Shown here piece after piece: positions 53,525 to 61,233 of a DNA stretch of 61,233 bases (the first letter of the stretch is position 1; the number at the start of each line of letters is the position of its first letter). Below the pieces are notes generated by a model that was given only the letters and a program-made list of their open reading frames with translations, did not search any database and was not told the origin of the DNA. Source of the stretch: Calothrix sp. MO_192.B10 (GTDB taxonomy: Bacteria > Cyanobacteriota > Cyanobacteriia > Cyanobacteriales > Nostocaceae); NCBI GenBank assembly GCA_030065055.1, contig JASJDS010000003.1:1-61233 (forward strand), read 5' to 3'. Both the position numbers and the translations under genes were made by a program.

Positions 53525-54874
53525 TTAATTCGATACCCACGAAGTAACTGGAGCAACAGGAACAGTTTCCTCCGGTTTCTTCGCACATGTCCACTCACCC
53601 ATGTTAAAGGTGAGTTGTGTCACATCTGTTCCCTCAATGACTTGGTCGAGACCACTCCAGATGTAATTAAATCGCATGGCGTCCATTTTTCCAGGACCAC
53701 CGATTACTTCGATCTGTAATCCTTCACAGGCATTAGCAATGGTGTTTGTTACAGACTGGTTGTGGTATGCCCAAAGCTGATTACCTCCCATGGGTATTTC
53801 TAAACAGTCTGATTGAGTAGTTATAGGTTCATAGCGGTCACCGCTTTTGGCATATCGTTGGGAAATGTACATCCGCTTTTTCGTAGAGGCAATCCAATCC
53901 CAATTAATTTTCTCCGTCCCGTTATCCTTAGACTTTGTATCTTGCCAACTGCTGATGGGAGCAAGAGTATCATCAGCACCGAGGAGCATAGCAATAGGAG
54001 TGTCAGCATCACCGAGTACCCCACCTGTAGTAGCGATGTCGAGGGAATTCTCAAGAAAAGGTTGATCTCCTTGGGGCAAAAATTTTGCAATCCAGTCCGG
54101 TAGAGATGCTGTGTGGGTCATAGGAGACGCGGCAACAATTGCTTTGGGCATCAGCAATGTTTGCTGATCCTGAGTTAAGGTCAAGCCGTTTGAAGGATTA
54201 GGTGAGGACGGAGGTTGGGAAAGGCTAACTGAGGGATTACCAGTTCCATCAATCGTTGCTTGGGTCAAACCATAGACCCAACTAAGGGATAAGAAACCTC
54301 CCACAGAGTGACCAAAGATATAAATTTCTGGGTCTCCTTTTGAGCCGTTTGGTGTTAGTTCCAGTTGCTGGAGGGCATACAGGGCATTATTGATAGCATT
54401 TTGAACCGTTTGCAAGGCAGTGATATGCAGACTGTCTAATGCTCCTTCAACCAAGTCTTTGGCCGCATCCCACAATCCTTCGATATCTTCAATTAGTTTA
54501 CCGGAATCCGAAGCTGGGGGGTAGGTGTAGCCCTCAAAGGCATCTTGTTGATAATCGACAAAGATAGCGTTGTAGCCTTTTTCTTGGCTCAGGTGGTAAA
54601 GGTGGTCTTGGTAAAACCAGGGGCTTCCCAAGGCGAAGCCGTGGAGATAAATGACAACAATATTAGAAGAATTAGAAGGTATATAGGCGGCAACATAATT
54701 GCCGTCTTTGTGACTTCCCCATTCGTGAGTTGGAGTTAAGTTGGATGGGTACGATTGAGGAGGTAAGGGAGGTTTCCAACCGTAGTCTAGTCTTTCGTGT
54801 TTATCGTAAAATGCTGGGGGATTGCACTCTGGAGTGCCTGATTGGATTTTCGGATTGTAGGAGTTAGAACTCAT
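53525..54874 (-). CDS. Alpha/beta hydrolase of unknown substrate
   Basis: A ~449-aa protein, start at the ATG near 54874 (MSSNSYNPKIQSGTPE); the frame is open 21 codons further up from a TTG. The alpha/beta hydrolase fold is shown by VVIYLHGFALGSPWFYQDHL (oxyanion region), the nucleophile elbow IFGHSVGGFLSLSW (Ser), and probable acid/base residues late in the chain (LLGADDTLAP). No signal peptide is visible. The long insert between strand and nucleophile (about 120-215) is unusual. It could be a lipase or esterase, but no substrate can be named. It is convergent with the CyRepA1 gene. Confidence 0.8.
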   Translation of the reverse strand: MSSNSYNPKIQSGTPECNPPAFYDKHERLDYGWKPPLPPQSYPSNLTPTHEWGSHKDGNYVAAYIPSNSSNIVVIYLHGFALGSPWFYQDHLYHLSQEKGYNAIFVDYQQDAFEGYTYPPASDSGKLIEDIEGLWDAAKDLVEGALDSLHITALQTVQNAINNALYALQQLELTPNGSKGDPEIYIFGHSVGGFLSLSWVYGLTQATIDGTGNPSVSLSQPPSSPNPSNGLTLTQDQQTLLMPKAIVAASPMTHTASLPDWIAKFLPQGDQPFLENSLDIATTGGVLGDADTPIAMLLGADDTLAPISSWQDTKSKDNGTEKINWDWIASTKKRMYISQRYAKSGDRYEPITTQSDCLEIPMGGNQLWAYHNQSVTNTIANACEGLQIEVIGGPGKMDAMRFNYIWSGLDQVIEGTDVTQLTFNMGEWTCAKKPEETVPVAPVTSWVSN

Positions 54875-55174
54875 TTTGGTATATCTCAAAAACACTAATT
54901 CAGTACATTCACACGGGCAGGGATGCCCGTACCACAAGCAAGAATTTTACAATATGGGATTCTAACTCATTTATCTGCAAAGTGCTACAAGTATCAGAAA
55001 TCCAGCAATTTTAATGCTGGATAGCGTCTCCGTAGTTCAAGATATATAGGAATCCTACTTGAATCTTGCTAGGTATACTGAGAATCAAATCTTTGTACAG
55101 CAAGCTTTGAGCTAAATTATTTTTTCAAAAATCAAATAGGAGTCCTATATATACATAGGTTTTCAGTTTAAGTA

Positions 55175-55417
55175 ATGGTTACTCAAAAAGTAAGGATGTG
55201 GGGTAATTCCCTTGCTATTAGACTGCCACAGGCGATCGCACTACAGATGGGATTAAAGGAAGGAGCATTAGTTTCAATTTCTACAGATGGTGACAAGATT
55301 ATTCTGTCACCTGCACGACCAAAATATACTCTTGATGAGTTACTCAAGGATGTTTCTTCAGATATGCAGCATGATGAAGTGAATTGGGGTGAGGCTGTAG
55401 GAGAAGAAAGTTGTTGA
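55175..55417 (+). CDS. MazE/AbrB-type antitoxin, last residues replaced by an IS scar
   Basis: An 80-aa SpoVT/AbrB-fold protein: VRMWGNSLAIRLPQAIALQM, then LKEGALVSISTDGDKIILSP and a C-terminal YTLDELLKDV... toxin-binding arm. The family usually ends in a ...VGNEIW-like tail; here the reading frame ends GEESC and the TGA stop belongs to a TTGACACTCC IS200/IS605 right-end tip. No MazF/PemK toxin follows. So it is an orphan antitoxin whose partner was probably removed with the IS. ATG start at 55175. It may still repress its own promoter or cross-talk with other toxins. Confidence 0.8.
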   Translation: MVTQKVRMWGNSLAIRLPQAIALQMGLKEGALVSISTDGDKIILSPARPKYTLDELLKDVSSDMQHDEVNWGEAVGEESC

Positions 55418-55450
55418 CACTCCTCGTTCTAAAAAGACGGAATTGAGATT
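55414..55450 (-). mobile_element. IS200/IS605 right-end relic at the antitoxin stop codon
   Basis: TTGACACTCCTCGTTCTAAA followed by AAGACGGAATTGAGATT has the TTGACACTCC tip and a hairpin of right ends in minus orientation (compare 28294-28326). No tnpB sequence follows it. The 55451-55621 spacer is AT-rich with no gene. Confidence 0.6.
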
Positions 55451-55627
55451 AATAGTATTATTTTGAACTAAAAATAAATATTTTTTGCGTATAAATTAAA
55501 ATAAAAAAGCTTAATATATAAGACTTTTGTCATTTTCCTCTTATCTATAAGAAGTAACTATAATCACCATTTTTATGTGTAAAAAGTAACAATTTAGTGA
55601 TAGTATTCCCAAGTTGCGTTTTTGGGA

Positions 55628-56200
55628 ATGCCATTGACAGCGAATCAACTTGACTTGTTCTCACCCTCAGAAATCAGTTCTGTACCTAGGAGCAGAACAC
55701 CCGTGTTACTGATGGATGTGAAGGCTCTGAAGCGTTGGAAATCACAAATATCCGCCCATCAACAACAGGTAAGAACAACCGAACCCACAGAACAAGGTAC
55801 TTTATTTGCAGTTCCTCAGTCACATATTGACTCTGATGCGATCGATCCTTTTAGTTTATCGCCATCTCCCCTATCATTTTATCGATCGCCTGTGGAAGAT
55901 CCCGGTCAATCTTGCCTTTATTTTGTCATTGATATGATGGCTCATTTACTCCTGTATGTGGGGGAAACTTGTAAATCTAACCATCGTTGGAAGGGAGTAC
56001 ATGATTGTAAGGGTTACATTGAAAACTATTTAGACTTGCACTACCAATATGATTTACCAACAGCGGTAAATATTGCCTTTTGGTGGGATGCACCGGTGAA
56101 AACTCGCCCGCGACAACGGTTAGAGTTGGCACTAATCAAAAAATGGAAGTCCCCATTTAATAAAGAGAATTGGAAATATTGGGGTCAACCTTTTGGTTAA
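55628..56200 (+). CDS. GIY-YIG nuclease-like protein
   Basis: A 190-aa protein, start ATG 55628 (MPLTANQLDLFSPSEISSVP). The C-terminal half carries a GIY-YIG-like core: CLYFVIDMMAHLLLYVGETC (the paired strands), HRWKGVHDCKGYI, the Arg-rich RPRQRLELALIKKWKSPFNK with the downstream Glu. The two characteristic tripeptides are divergent (LYF...YVG). The N-terminal ~90 residues are Ser/Pro-rich and of unknown fold. Such proteins are scattered in cyanobacteria; a repair or mobile-element nuclease is possible. I know of no tested function. Confidence 0.7.
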   Translation: MPLTANQLDLFSPSEISSVPRSRTPVLLMDVKALKRWKSQISAHQQQVRTTEPTEQGTLFAVPQSHIDSDAIDPFSLSPSPLSFYRSPVEDPGQSCLYFVIDMMAHLLLYVGETCKSNHRWKGVHDCKGYIENYLDLHYQYDLPTAVNIAFWWDAPVKTRPRQRLELALIKKWKSPFNKENWKYWGQPFG

Positions 56201-56235
56201 ATGGGAAACATCAACCAAGAAAAAACCACTGGAAT

Positions 56236-56874
56236 TTATGACTCGGTAACTTGCTGTCTCACCCAAGTACGAAAAGCCCGGATTGTTGAGATTTGTCCAT
56301 CTTGTTTAGCTTGGAGAATAAATAGAGGTATTTGTTTCACTAGCACCACAGGGAAGGTGGGACTAGTTTCGACTTCTATATATTGCCCTGCACTGAGCGC
56401 GTACACCCGTAATACAGTGCCGTTATATCGCCAAAATTCAGGGATACCCATTGCAGCATAAATACTCAGTTTATCTACTTTTGGTCTAGAGTATTCCACT
56501 TCCAGCATCAAGTCTGGAGGCGGATCGGTTTCTAGGTCAATATTTTCCTTGTCCCTAACAATTGACTCATTTTGGATATAGTAACTGCTATCTGGTTCCC
56601 CTCCCTTCTCTAAGTCATCCCTTGTCAAGGTTAGGGAACCAGTACTTTTAACTTCTAAACCCAATTCCTCACACAGTACCCCTACAAATGCCTCGATTAA
56701 ACGGTTTGAGTTTTCATGGGGCATTAACGGGGTGATAATTTCTACTATTCCATTGTCATAGGCAATTCGGGAGTTACGCTCATCACCCATTTCCGCTAGC
56801 ATGGTTTTAAATGTCTGCCAGCTAATGTTTTGTAATAAGGTTCTGGTTTCTGCTAATGGTGCTGTTATCACCAT
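56236..56874 (-). CDS. Uma2-family (DUF820) nuclease-like protein
   Basis: A 212-aa Uma2 protein of the longer subtype, ATG 56874 (MVITAPLAETRTLLQNISWQ). Core motifs: FVGVLCEELGLEVKSTGSLT, KGGEPDSSYYI (Asp), PPPDLMLEVEYSRP (Glu) and KLSIYAAMGIPEFWRYNG. It is only distantly related to the pair at 11447 and 12569, so it was not made by the same duplication. It is convergent with the GIY-YIG-like gene. Role unknown. Confidence 0.88.
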   Translation of the reverse strand: MVITAPLAETRTLLQNISWQTFKTMLAEMGDERNSRIAYDNGIVEIITPLMPHENSNRLIEAFVGVLCEELGLEVKSTGSLTLTRDDLEKGGEPDSSYYIQNESIVRDKENIDLETDPPPDLMLEVEYSRPKVDKLSIYAAMGIPEFWRYNGTVLRVYALSAGQYIEVETSPTFPVVLVKQIPLFILQAKQDGQISTIRAFRTWVRQQVTES

Positions 56875-57045
56875 AATTTAGAAGTCCTTGCTATTCATTA
56901 TTTTGTGCAAAATCTAGAGATTCCTAATTAAAAAATATCCCATTTGTAGCGACTGTCTTAATTGTCAAGTGGGATTACACCTTGGGAGCATCGCCAAAAA
57001 AAATTGATGCAAGGAAATAAGCCCAACAAATTACCGGGAAGGTTG

Positions 57046-57852
57046 CTATTTCTTTTCATTTTGTATATTAGTAGGTTTAGAGTCTTCAAAGTTAACAAAA
57101 TAGTTTTTATAAATCAAGTCAATAGTTGAATAAAATGTCAAAATAATGGCTACAAAACCTAGATTTTTTGCAGGCAATGATTCCAGTAACTTATTTACTG
57201 TATGTAACCAATTTGATCTTTGAGTTTTGAGTTTACCTTCAATTAGCAAAGTAAATATTTTACGAAACCAATTGACTTTACACAAAGTTGATTTATGAAG
57301 CTTTAAGTATTCTTTATTTCTAAATGCTTCTACCTCATCTTTTCCAGACAGGAAAGAACGATGAACACCACCATTAATTTTCATCAGTTCTATCATTCTT
57401 GGGTGGTCTACACAATTATCTCCATATATTTCCAGTATCAAAGAGGATAAATTAAATTTTTTTGACTCAGGTATATTGGGGGCATCCTTTGAGGAAAGTA
57501 TTTTGTATCTGTGAGCAATTGCTTCAAATCCATAATTTACAGTCTTCATATTCCAATGTAACCAATTATAATTATTGTGCCGTCGGACAAATTCATAAAA
57601 TTTACTTAGCATCTTTTTCTCTAATTGATTATATTGTTGCTCAATATTCTCTCTCGGTAATTGTTCTTCTTCTGCTATCAGATGAATAGAAAAGCTATTA
57701 GTATTCTGACTATCGACATTTTGAACAGCTATTGATGTAATTCTGGGTGAGTATCCTTCATTGTCATCACTCAGATTTTCACATGAGTAATGAATAACCA
57801 GAAGCTTATCAATTTCCTCATTAAGTTTTTTTATTTTATCTCTTGCTTTCAT
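57046..57852 (-). CDS. Conserved protein of unknown function with C-terminal membrane helix
   Basis: A 268-aa protein, ATG 57852. Its middle part has NYNWLHWNMKTVNYGFEAIA then HRYKIL, and NLSSLILEIYGDNCVDHPRM with YLKLHKSTLCKVNWF, which I recall as a recurring uncharacterised bacterial family. The N-terminal ITSIAVQNVDSQNTNSFSIH looks like paired strands of a ribonuclease-H-like or exonuclease-like fold, but catalytic acids cannot be assigned. A final hydrophobic helix FVAIILTFYSTIDLIY (about 234-249) should anchor it. A single gene in an AT-rich setting, which suggests horizontal origin. Confidence 0.6.
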   Translation of the reverse strand: MKARDKIKKLNEEIDKLLVIHYSCENLSDDNEGYSPRITSIAVQNVDSQNTNSFSIHLIAEEEQLPRENIEQQYNQLEKKMLSKFYEFVRRHNNYNWLHWNMKTVNYGFEAIAHRYKILSSKDAPNIPESKKFNLSSLILEIYGDNCVDHPRMIELMKINGGVHRSFLSGKDEVEAFRNKEYLKLHKSTLCKVNWFRKIFTLLIEGKLKTQRSNWLHTVNKLLESLPAKNLGFVAIILTFYSTIDLIYKNYFVNFEDSKPTNIQNEKK

Positions 57853-58028
57853 CGCTTAATAAGATAAATGCCTACTATAGGTTTTAACACTCATAAAATA
57901 CATTTTATACCTGTAAATTTTGGGATAAAATACTTTTTGCCGCATACTTGCAGGGACCTTTTTCTAGGATACAAGGGTGCGTTAGCAACAGCGTAACGCA
58001 CCGCAATGACTCTATTTAGGTTTGTTAT

Positions 58029-59546
58029 TTATTGTTCAATTTTCAAATAATCTTCTAAATCTTCAATTTGTGGATTGGGTAACTGTTTTAAAACGCGCCA
58101 GAGAATTGTGTAACTACCATCAGCACGGCGGCGTACTGGTCGAAATGCGACAATAACATCACTACTTTGCATTTCTAATAACTGATCAATGTACAGCCTC
58201 TGGCTCGAAGACACTGGTTTGCCACTTGTAATTATCTCTGGTAATTGGAACTGGAGCGATCGCACTAAATAAGTATGGTTTAATTTTACTGGCACCTGAG
58301 CCAAAATCGGCTGTGTTTGATGCCAATTGCTTTGCTTGCCAGTCAAAAACCGACGGCGATGGATTTGTAACTGTTCTAATTTTTGGGGTGGCTGGTAATT
58401 GAGTAAAAAATCCTTCTGGGGATGGGTGATTTTTTTCAGGCGATCGCCTAATTTATCTAGGGTTATATCCCCCATATCCACCATAAAACTATAGTCAGCT
58501 CCCTGGTTTAACATGGCAAATTTATCGTCCACAATCTGAAGTGCTAGATTGGGAGTAAAGCCATTATTTGTTTTGCCTAGGGATGGAAAGGGATAACGCT
58601 GACGAACATTAGGTTGTAAACGATTTTCCCAACCATTATCCTGTTGAGTTACCCCAACTGGTAACACCCGAAAAATTCCTGTTTGGGGTTTTGCCAAAAA
58701 TTGGGCGTAGGTTTGTTTCTCCTGAGGGTCGAGTCCAAAAGAGCGTCGATCATTTAAAGCCGCGATTTGGCGCGGATCTACAAATTTAGTTCCCCCAGGA
58801 AATGCAGCTTTTGCTGGCATTAATAAAGCTCGAGCAGACTGTATAATCTTCAACACCTCTGGAGGTGGAGCGATCGCAGGAGCCATAGGCGTTATATAAT
58901 TAGCTATCGCCGTTTTCCGATTTCCACTGATCGCTGCTGGGGTACTTGAAGAAGAATAAGATGATCTTGCGGAAAAACGAGTTGCTACCTCACCTAAACG
59001 GGGACGTTTGATAGGTGCAATGGAAAGCACAGGATGGGATTGTCGCTCTCCACTCACCAAGGGTAAATCTCTGACCCAAGCTAACTCACCACGGCGAGAT
59101 AAAAGTCTATCCACTACCGGAGTTAATTTTAATAACTCTTGGTTAGAAGCAGACAAAGAGCAGTATATTCGTCTTTGTGACTCATTCAGTAGGTTTGATG
59201 ATGCTAAAGTATCAAAAGAAACACTTGTTGGGCGATCGCATACAGGTATTTGACCTCCATACCGATGTTTGAGGAATCTCTCTACCGCCTTAGTCTGGAG
59301 CAGTAATCTTCCCCGCACAATCCTCATAGGATTGGGATCTGGTTCTACAAGTGCCATTTCCATGCGAGCAAGCAAATTGATTTGCTGCTGTACTAACCGG
59401 CTAGCAGCAGTATAAAAACTTGCATCCCCTCTTGACGAAAGATTGTGATTCCGGGAAGATGACGACTGGGATTGTGCTACAACAGAATTTCCTAAAAGGG
59501 GAAACAAACAACAAGGGAGGAAAAAACCAAAAAATAAATATCGCAT
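58029..59546 (-). CDS. Exported cyanobacterial protein of unknown function
   Basis: A 505-aa protein, ATG 59546. The N-terminal MRYLFFGFFLPCCLFPLLGN then SVVAQS is a clear signal peptide with cleavage probably after VVAQ. The rest has no recognised motif: a helical N-terminal region (VQQQINLLARMEMALVEPDP), a Pro/Ser-rich middle, and a region near 240-330 with repeated aromatic and charged residues. It is divergent from sasA with about 160 bp between starts. I cannot assign a function; a periplasmic or surface role is likely. Confidence 0.6.
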   Translation of the reverse strand: MRYLFFGFFLPCCLFPLLGNSVVAQSQSSSSRNHNLSSRGDASFYTAASRLVQQQINLLARMEMALVEPDPNPMRIVRGRLLLQTKAVERFLKHRYGGQIPVCDRPTSVSFDTLASSNLLNESQRRIYCSLSASNQELLKLTPVVDRLLSRRGELAWVRDLPLVSGERQSHPVLSIAPIKRPRLGEVATRFSARSSYSSSSTPAAISGNRKTAIANYITPMAPAIAPPPEVLKIIQSARALLMPAKAAFPGGTKFVDPRQIAALNDRRSFGLDPQEKQTYAQFLAKPQTGIFRVLPVGVTQQDNGWENRLQPNVRQRYPFPSLGKTNNGFTPNLALQIVDDKFAMLNQGADYSFMVDMGDITLDKLGDRLKKITHPQKDFLLNYQPPQKLEQLQIHRRRFLTGKQSNWHQTQPILAQVPVKLNHTYLVRSLQFQLPEIITSGKPVSSSQRLYIDQLLEMQSSDVIVAFRPVRRRADGSYTILWRVLKQLPNPQIEDLEDYLKIEQ

Positions 59547-59707
59547 ATTATTTAAAAGCTCTTGTGGAACAGGGGTGTGAAAAATCTAAAATAGATATTA
59601 AATTCAAAAACAAATTAACGATCATGCGATCGACCACAGCTTGTCCATTTTACTCACTGTAACTGTGAGGTGTCGCGGATTTGTTACCAGTTCTGACCCA
59701 AGATGAG

Positions 59708-60895
59708 ATGCAAGTTTCCCAGGATACCGCTATTTATTCTGAGGCTCCACTACAACTGTTACTATTTGTCGATGGACGACCCAAGCCTCGACAACAGGTA
59801 CAGCGAATTCGTAATTACTTAAAGGAATTGCAAGCCACATACGACTTTGAGCTGCAAGTCATTGATGTTGGGCAACAGCCATACATGGCGGAACACTTTA
59901 AATTAGTCGCCACACCGGCTCTAATTAAAATTCAGCCCGAACCGAGACAAATTCTTGCTGGTAGTAATATCATCACCCAGCTAAAAATATGGTGGCCCCG
60001 TTGGCAGACTGCGGTAGAAGCATATTTAAAATTACATAATAATTTACCAGATGGTGAGGAACGCGATCGCACAATACTACCAAAGCCCTCATCAATTAGT
60101 TCGGTAGCTGTTTCCGCTGAACTGATGCGTTTATCTGACGAAATTTTTCGCTTAAAACAGGAAAAAGAAAAACTGGAAGAGCAACTTCAGTTCAAGGATC
60201 GGGTAATTGCCATGTTAGCCCACGATCTGCGTAATCCCCTAACTGCTGCTGCCATTGCCATAGATACTTTACAGTCTGACTACAATGCTGAAGGGGGTGT
60301 ATTTTCTCGTTTATCACCAAAAATGGCGAGCCACTTGTTGAAACAATCCCGTAGTCAAATGCGGATAATGAACCGCATGATTGCTGATATGTTGCAGGTG
60401 GGGAGCAGTAAAGACAAGGAGTTTCCCGTCCAACCGGAAAAAATGGCAATAGGCAAACTTTGCTTAGATGTTCTAGAAGAATTGCGCCATCGCTACACTG
60501 CTAAATCCCTCACCATCGAAAAAGATATTCCCGAAGACTTGCCCTATGTATATGCTGACATGGAACGCATTCGCCAAGTTCTGATTAATCTGCTAGATAA
60601 CGCCATCAAGTATACTCCTGAAGGCGGAACCATTACTATTAGTATGCTGCACCGGACTACCCAGAAAATTCAATGTAGTATTGGTGATACTGGTCCTGGG
60701 ATTCCTGAAGAAAACCGCGATCGAATCTTTGAAAATCGTTTTCGCCTAGAAAGGGATGCAAAAAAGGATGGCTATGGTATTGGGTTATCTTTATGCCAAC
60801 GTATTATCCAAGCCCATTATGGACAAATCTGGGCGGATAATGCTGCCAATGGAGGAGCGTTATTTCATTTCACCCTACCAGTGTATCCAAAATAG
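59708..60895 (+). CDS. sasA: Circadian clock output histidine kinase SasA
   Basis: SasA senses KaiC through its N-terminal thioredoxin-like (KaiB-like) domain and phosphorylates RpaA to drive clock output. The start is probably the ATG at 59708 ([20 protein letters not shown]); a TTG at 59681 adds nine residues. KaiB-like domain: [20 protein letters not shown] ... [20 protein letters not shown] (about 15-100). His[16 protein letters not shown] with His172. HATPase_c: [33 protein letters not shown] and [13 protein letters not shown]. The length of about 395 aa is normal. kaiABC is not adjacent in this window. Cytoplasmic. Confidence 0.95.
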   Translation: MQVSQDTAIYSEAPLQLLLFVDGRPKPRQQVQRIRNYLKELQATYDFELQVIDVGQQPYMAEHFKLVATPALIKIQPEPRQILAGSNIITQLKIWWPRWQTAVEAYLKLHNNLPDGEERDRTILPKPSSISSVAVSAELMRLSDEIFRLKQEKEKLEEQLQFKDRVIAMLAHDLRNPLTAAAIAIDTLQSDYNAEGGVFSRLSPKMASHLLKQSRSQMRIMNRMIADMLQVGSSKDKEFPVQPEKMAIGKLCLDVLEELRHRYTAKSLTIEKDIPEDLPYVYADMERIRQVLINLLDNAIKYTPEGGTITISMLHRTTQKIQCSIGDTGPGIPEENRDRIFENRFRLERDAKKDGYGIGLSLCQRIIQAHYGQIWADNAANGGALFHFTLPVYPK

Positions 60896-60897
60896 GA

Positions 60898-60928
60898 GTT
60901 CGGTGTTCGGTGTTCGGTGTTCGGTGTT
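60898..60928. repeat. Heptamer tandem repeat (GTTCGGT)n after sasA
   Basis: Four copies of GTTCGGT start within a few bases of the sasA stop codon. The remaining bases to 61233 contain the 75-bp repeat at 61021 and no gene I can support. Confidence 0.85.
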
Positions 60929-61020
60929 ATTAAGAGAACTCCAAAAAATCAATTATCCAATTTTTGCAATCAACATCATTTCTTCCCTTTGTCAGGAATA
61001 GGATGGGATTAACTAAATAA

Positions 61021-61095
61021 CCTGAGTTCGGGTTAAGCTGAAACCCTCATTACATCGTTGCTTGATTCTGGGATATGTCAATGTGTTTGTGTCGT
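61021..61095. repeat. 75-bp dispersed repeat, copy 2
   Basis: Begins CCTGAGTTCGGGTTAAGCTG and ends near GTCGTT; close relative of 48008-48082. Likely an insertion-sequence end. Confidence 0.65.
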
Positions 61096-61233
61096 TGTGC
61101 AACATTTAACCTGTGCAAACCTGCGTATTCGCAGGCAACACCTGTATAGCATCAGATGAAAATCTAATGGTTGTTGCCGACAAAGCTTTGCTGTATAACA
61201 AAGCGCTGTAAACTTTTTTGCAGGCTTAAATAA

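Overview
The window looks like chromosomal DNA of a filamentous, probably heterocyst-forming (Nostocales-type) cyanobacterium. The markers are the magnesium chelatase H subunit ChlH for chlorophyll synthesis, the clock output kinase SasA with its KaiB-like N-terminus, an XisI protein, many GCGATCGC (HIP1) octamers, heptanucleotide tandem repeats (STRR type), several Uma2-family proteins and a heavy load of IS200/IS605 elements and their remains. No rRNA, tRNA or CRISPR array was recognised.

Layout. 0.2-3.1 kb: uvrA (-). 3.4-4.9 kb: a tnpB gene with a divergent small ribbon-helix-helix gene. 5.1-11.1 kb: a LivF/NatE-type amino-acid ABC ATPase, a P2-type Ca2+-ATPase-like pump, and a JAMM metallopeptidase followed by a MoeB/MoeZ-type E1-rhodanese protein. 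11.4-16.4 kb: an accessory patch with two mosaic Uma2 paralogs, xisI, a DUF433/DUF5615 toxin-antitoxin pair, HicB-like tails, a truncated antitoxin hit by a MITE, and a DUF262-Schlafen/AlbA fusion protein. 16.5-20.4 kb: chlH. 21-24 kb: an Rpn/PD-(D/E)XK gene broken by a complete IS200/IS605 element (tnpA+tnpB). 24.1-28.2 kb: a DndD-like SMC/Rad50 ATPase, an overlapping 53-aa gene and a DEAD/DEAH helicase resembling the cyanobacterial DNA-phosphorothioation restriction helicase. 28.3-29.3 kb: IS and repeat debris. 29.3-34.2 kb: a universal stress protein, a low-molecular-weight phosphatase, a PIN toxin module between 32-bp direct repeats, and an unusual pyruvate-kinase-like protein. 34.5-39.7 kb: a signalling cluster (FHA-Ser/Thr kinase, zinc-ribbon PP2C phosphatase, PAS histidine kinase). 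40-46 kb: RluE, another complete tnpB, a phosphodiester glycosidase-like protein and an RNase II/R family enzyme. 46-50 kb: S18, L33, an RDD membrane protein and a family-10-like glycosidase. 50-61 kb: a CyRepA1-type plasmid replication protein, an alpha/beta hydrolase, a MazE-like antitoxin ending in an IS scar, a GIY-YIG-like protein, a third Uma2, two uncharacterised proteins and sasA.

How it fits together. Housekeeping genes (uvrA, chlH, rpsR-rpmG, RNase, sasA) are separated by accessory segments rich in defence-type genes, toxin-antitoxin fragments and repeats. The best candidates for a little-described system are the DndD-like ATPase / 53-aa protein / helicase module and the DUF262-AlbA fusion. 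The most unusual non-coding signals are (i) a ~41-bp palindrome inserted in frame in three open reading frames, (ii) a composite hairpin repeat present twice with compensatory stem changes, and (iii) a string of IS200/IS605 right-end footprints that cut or abut host genes.
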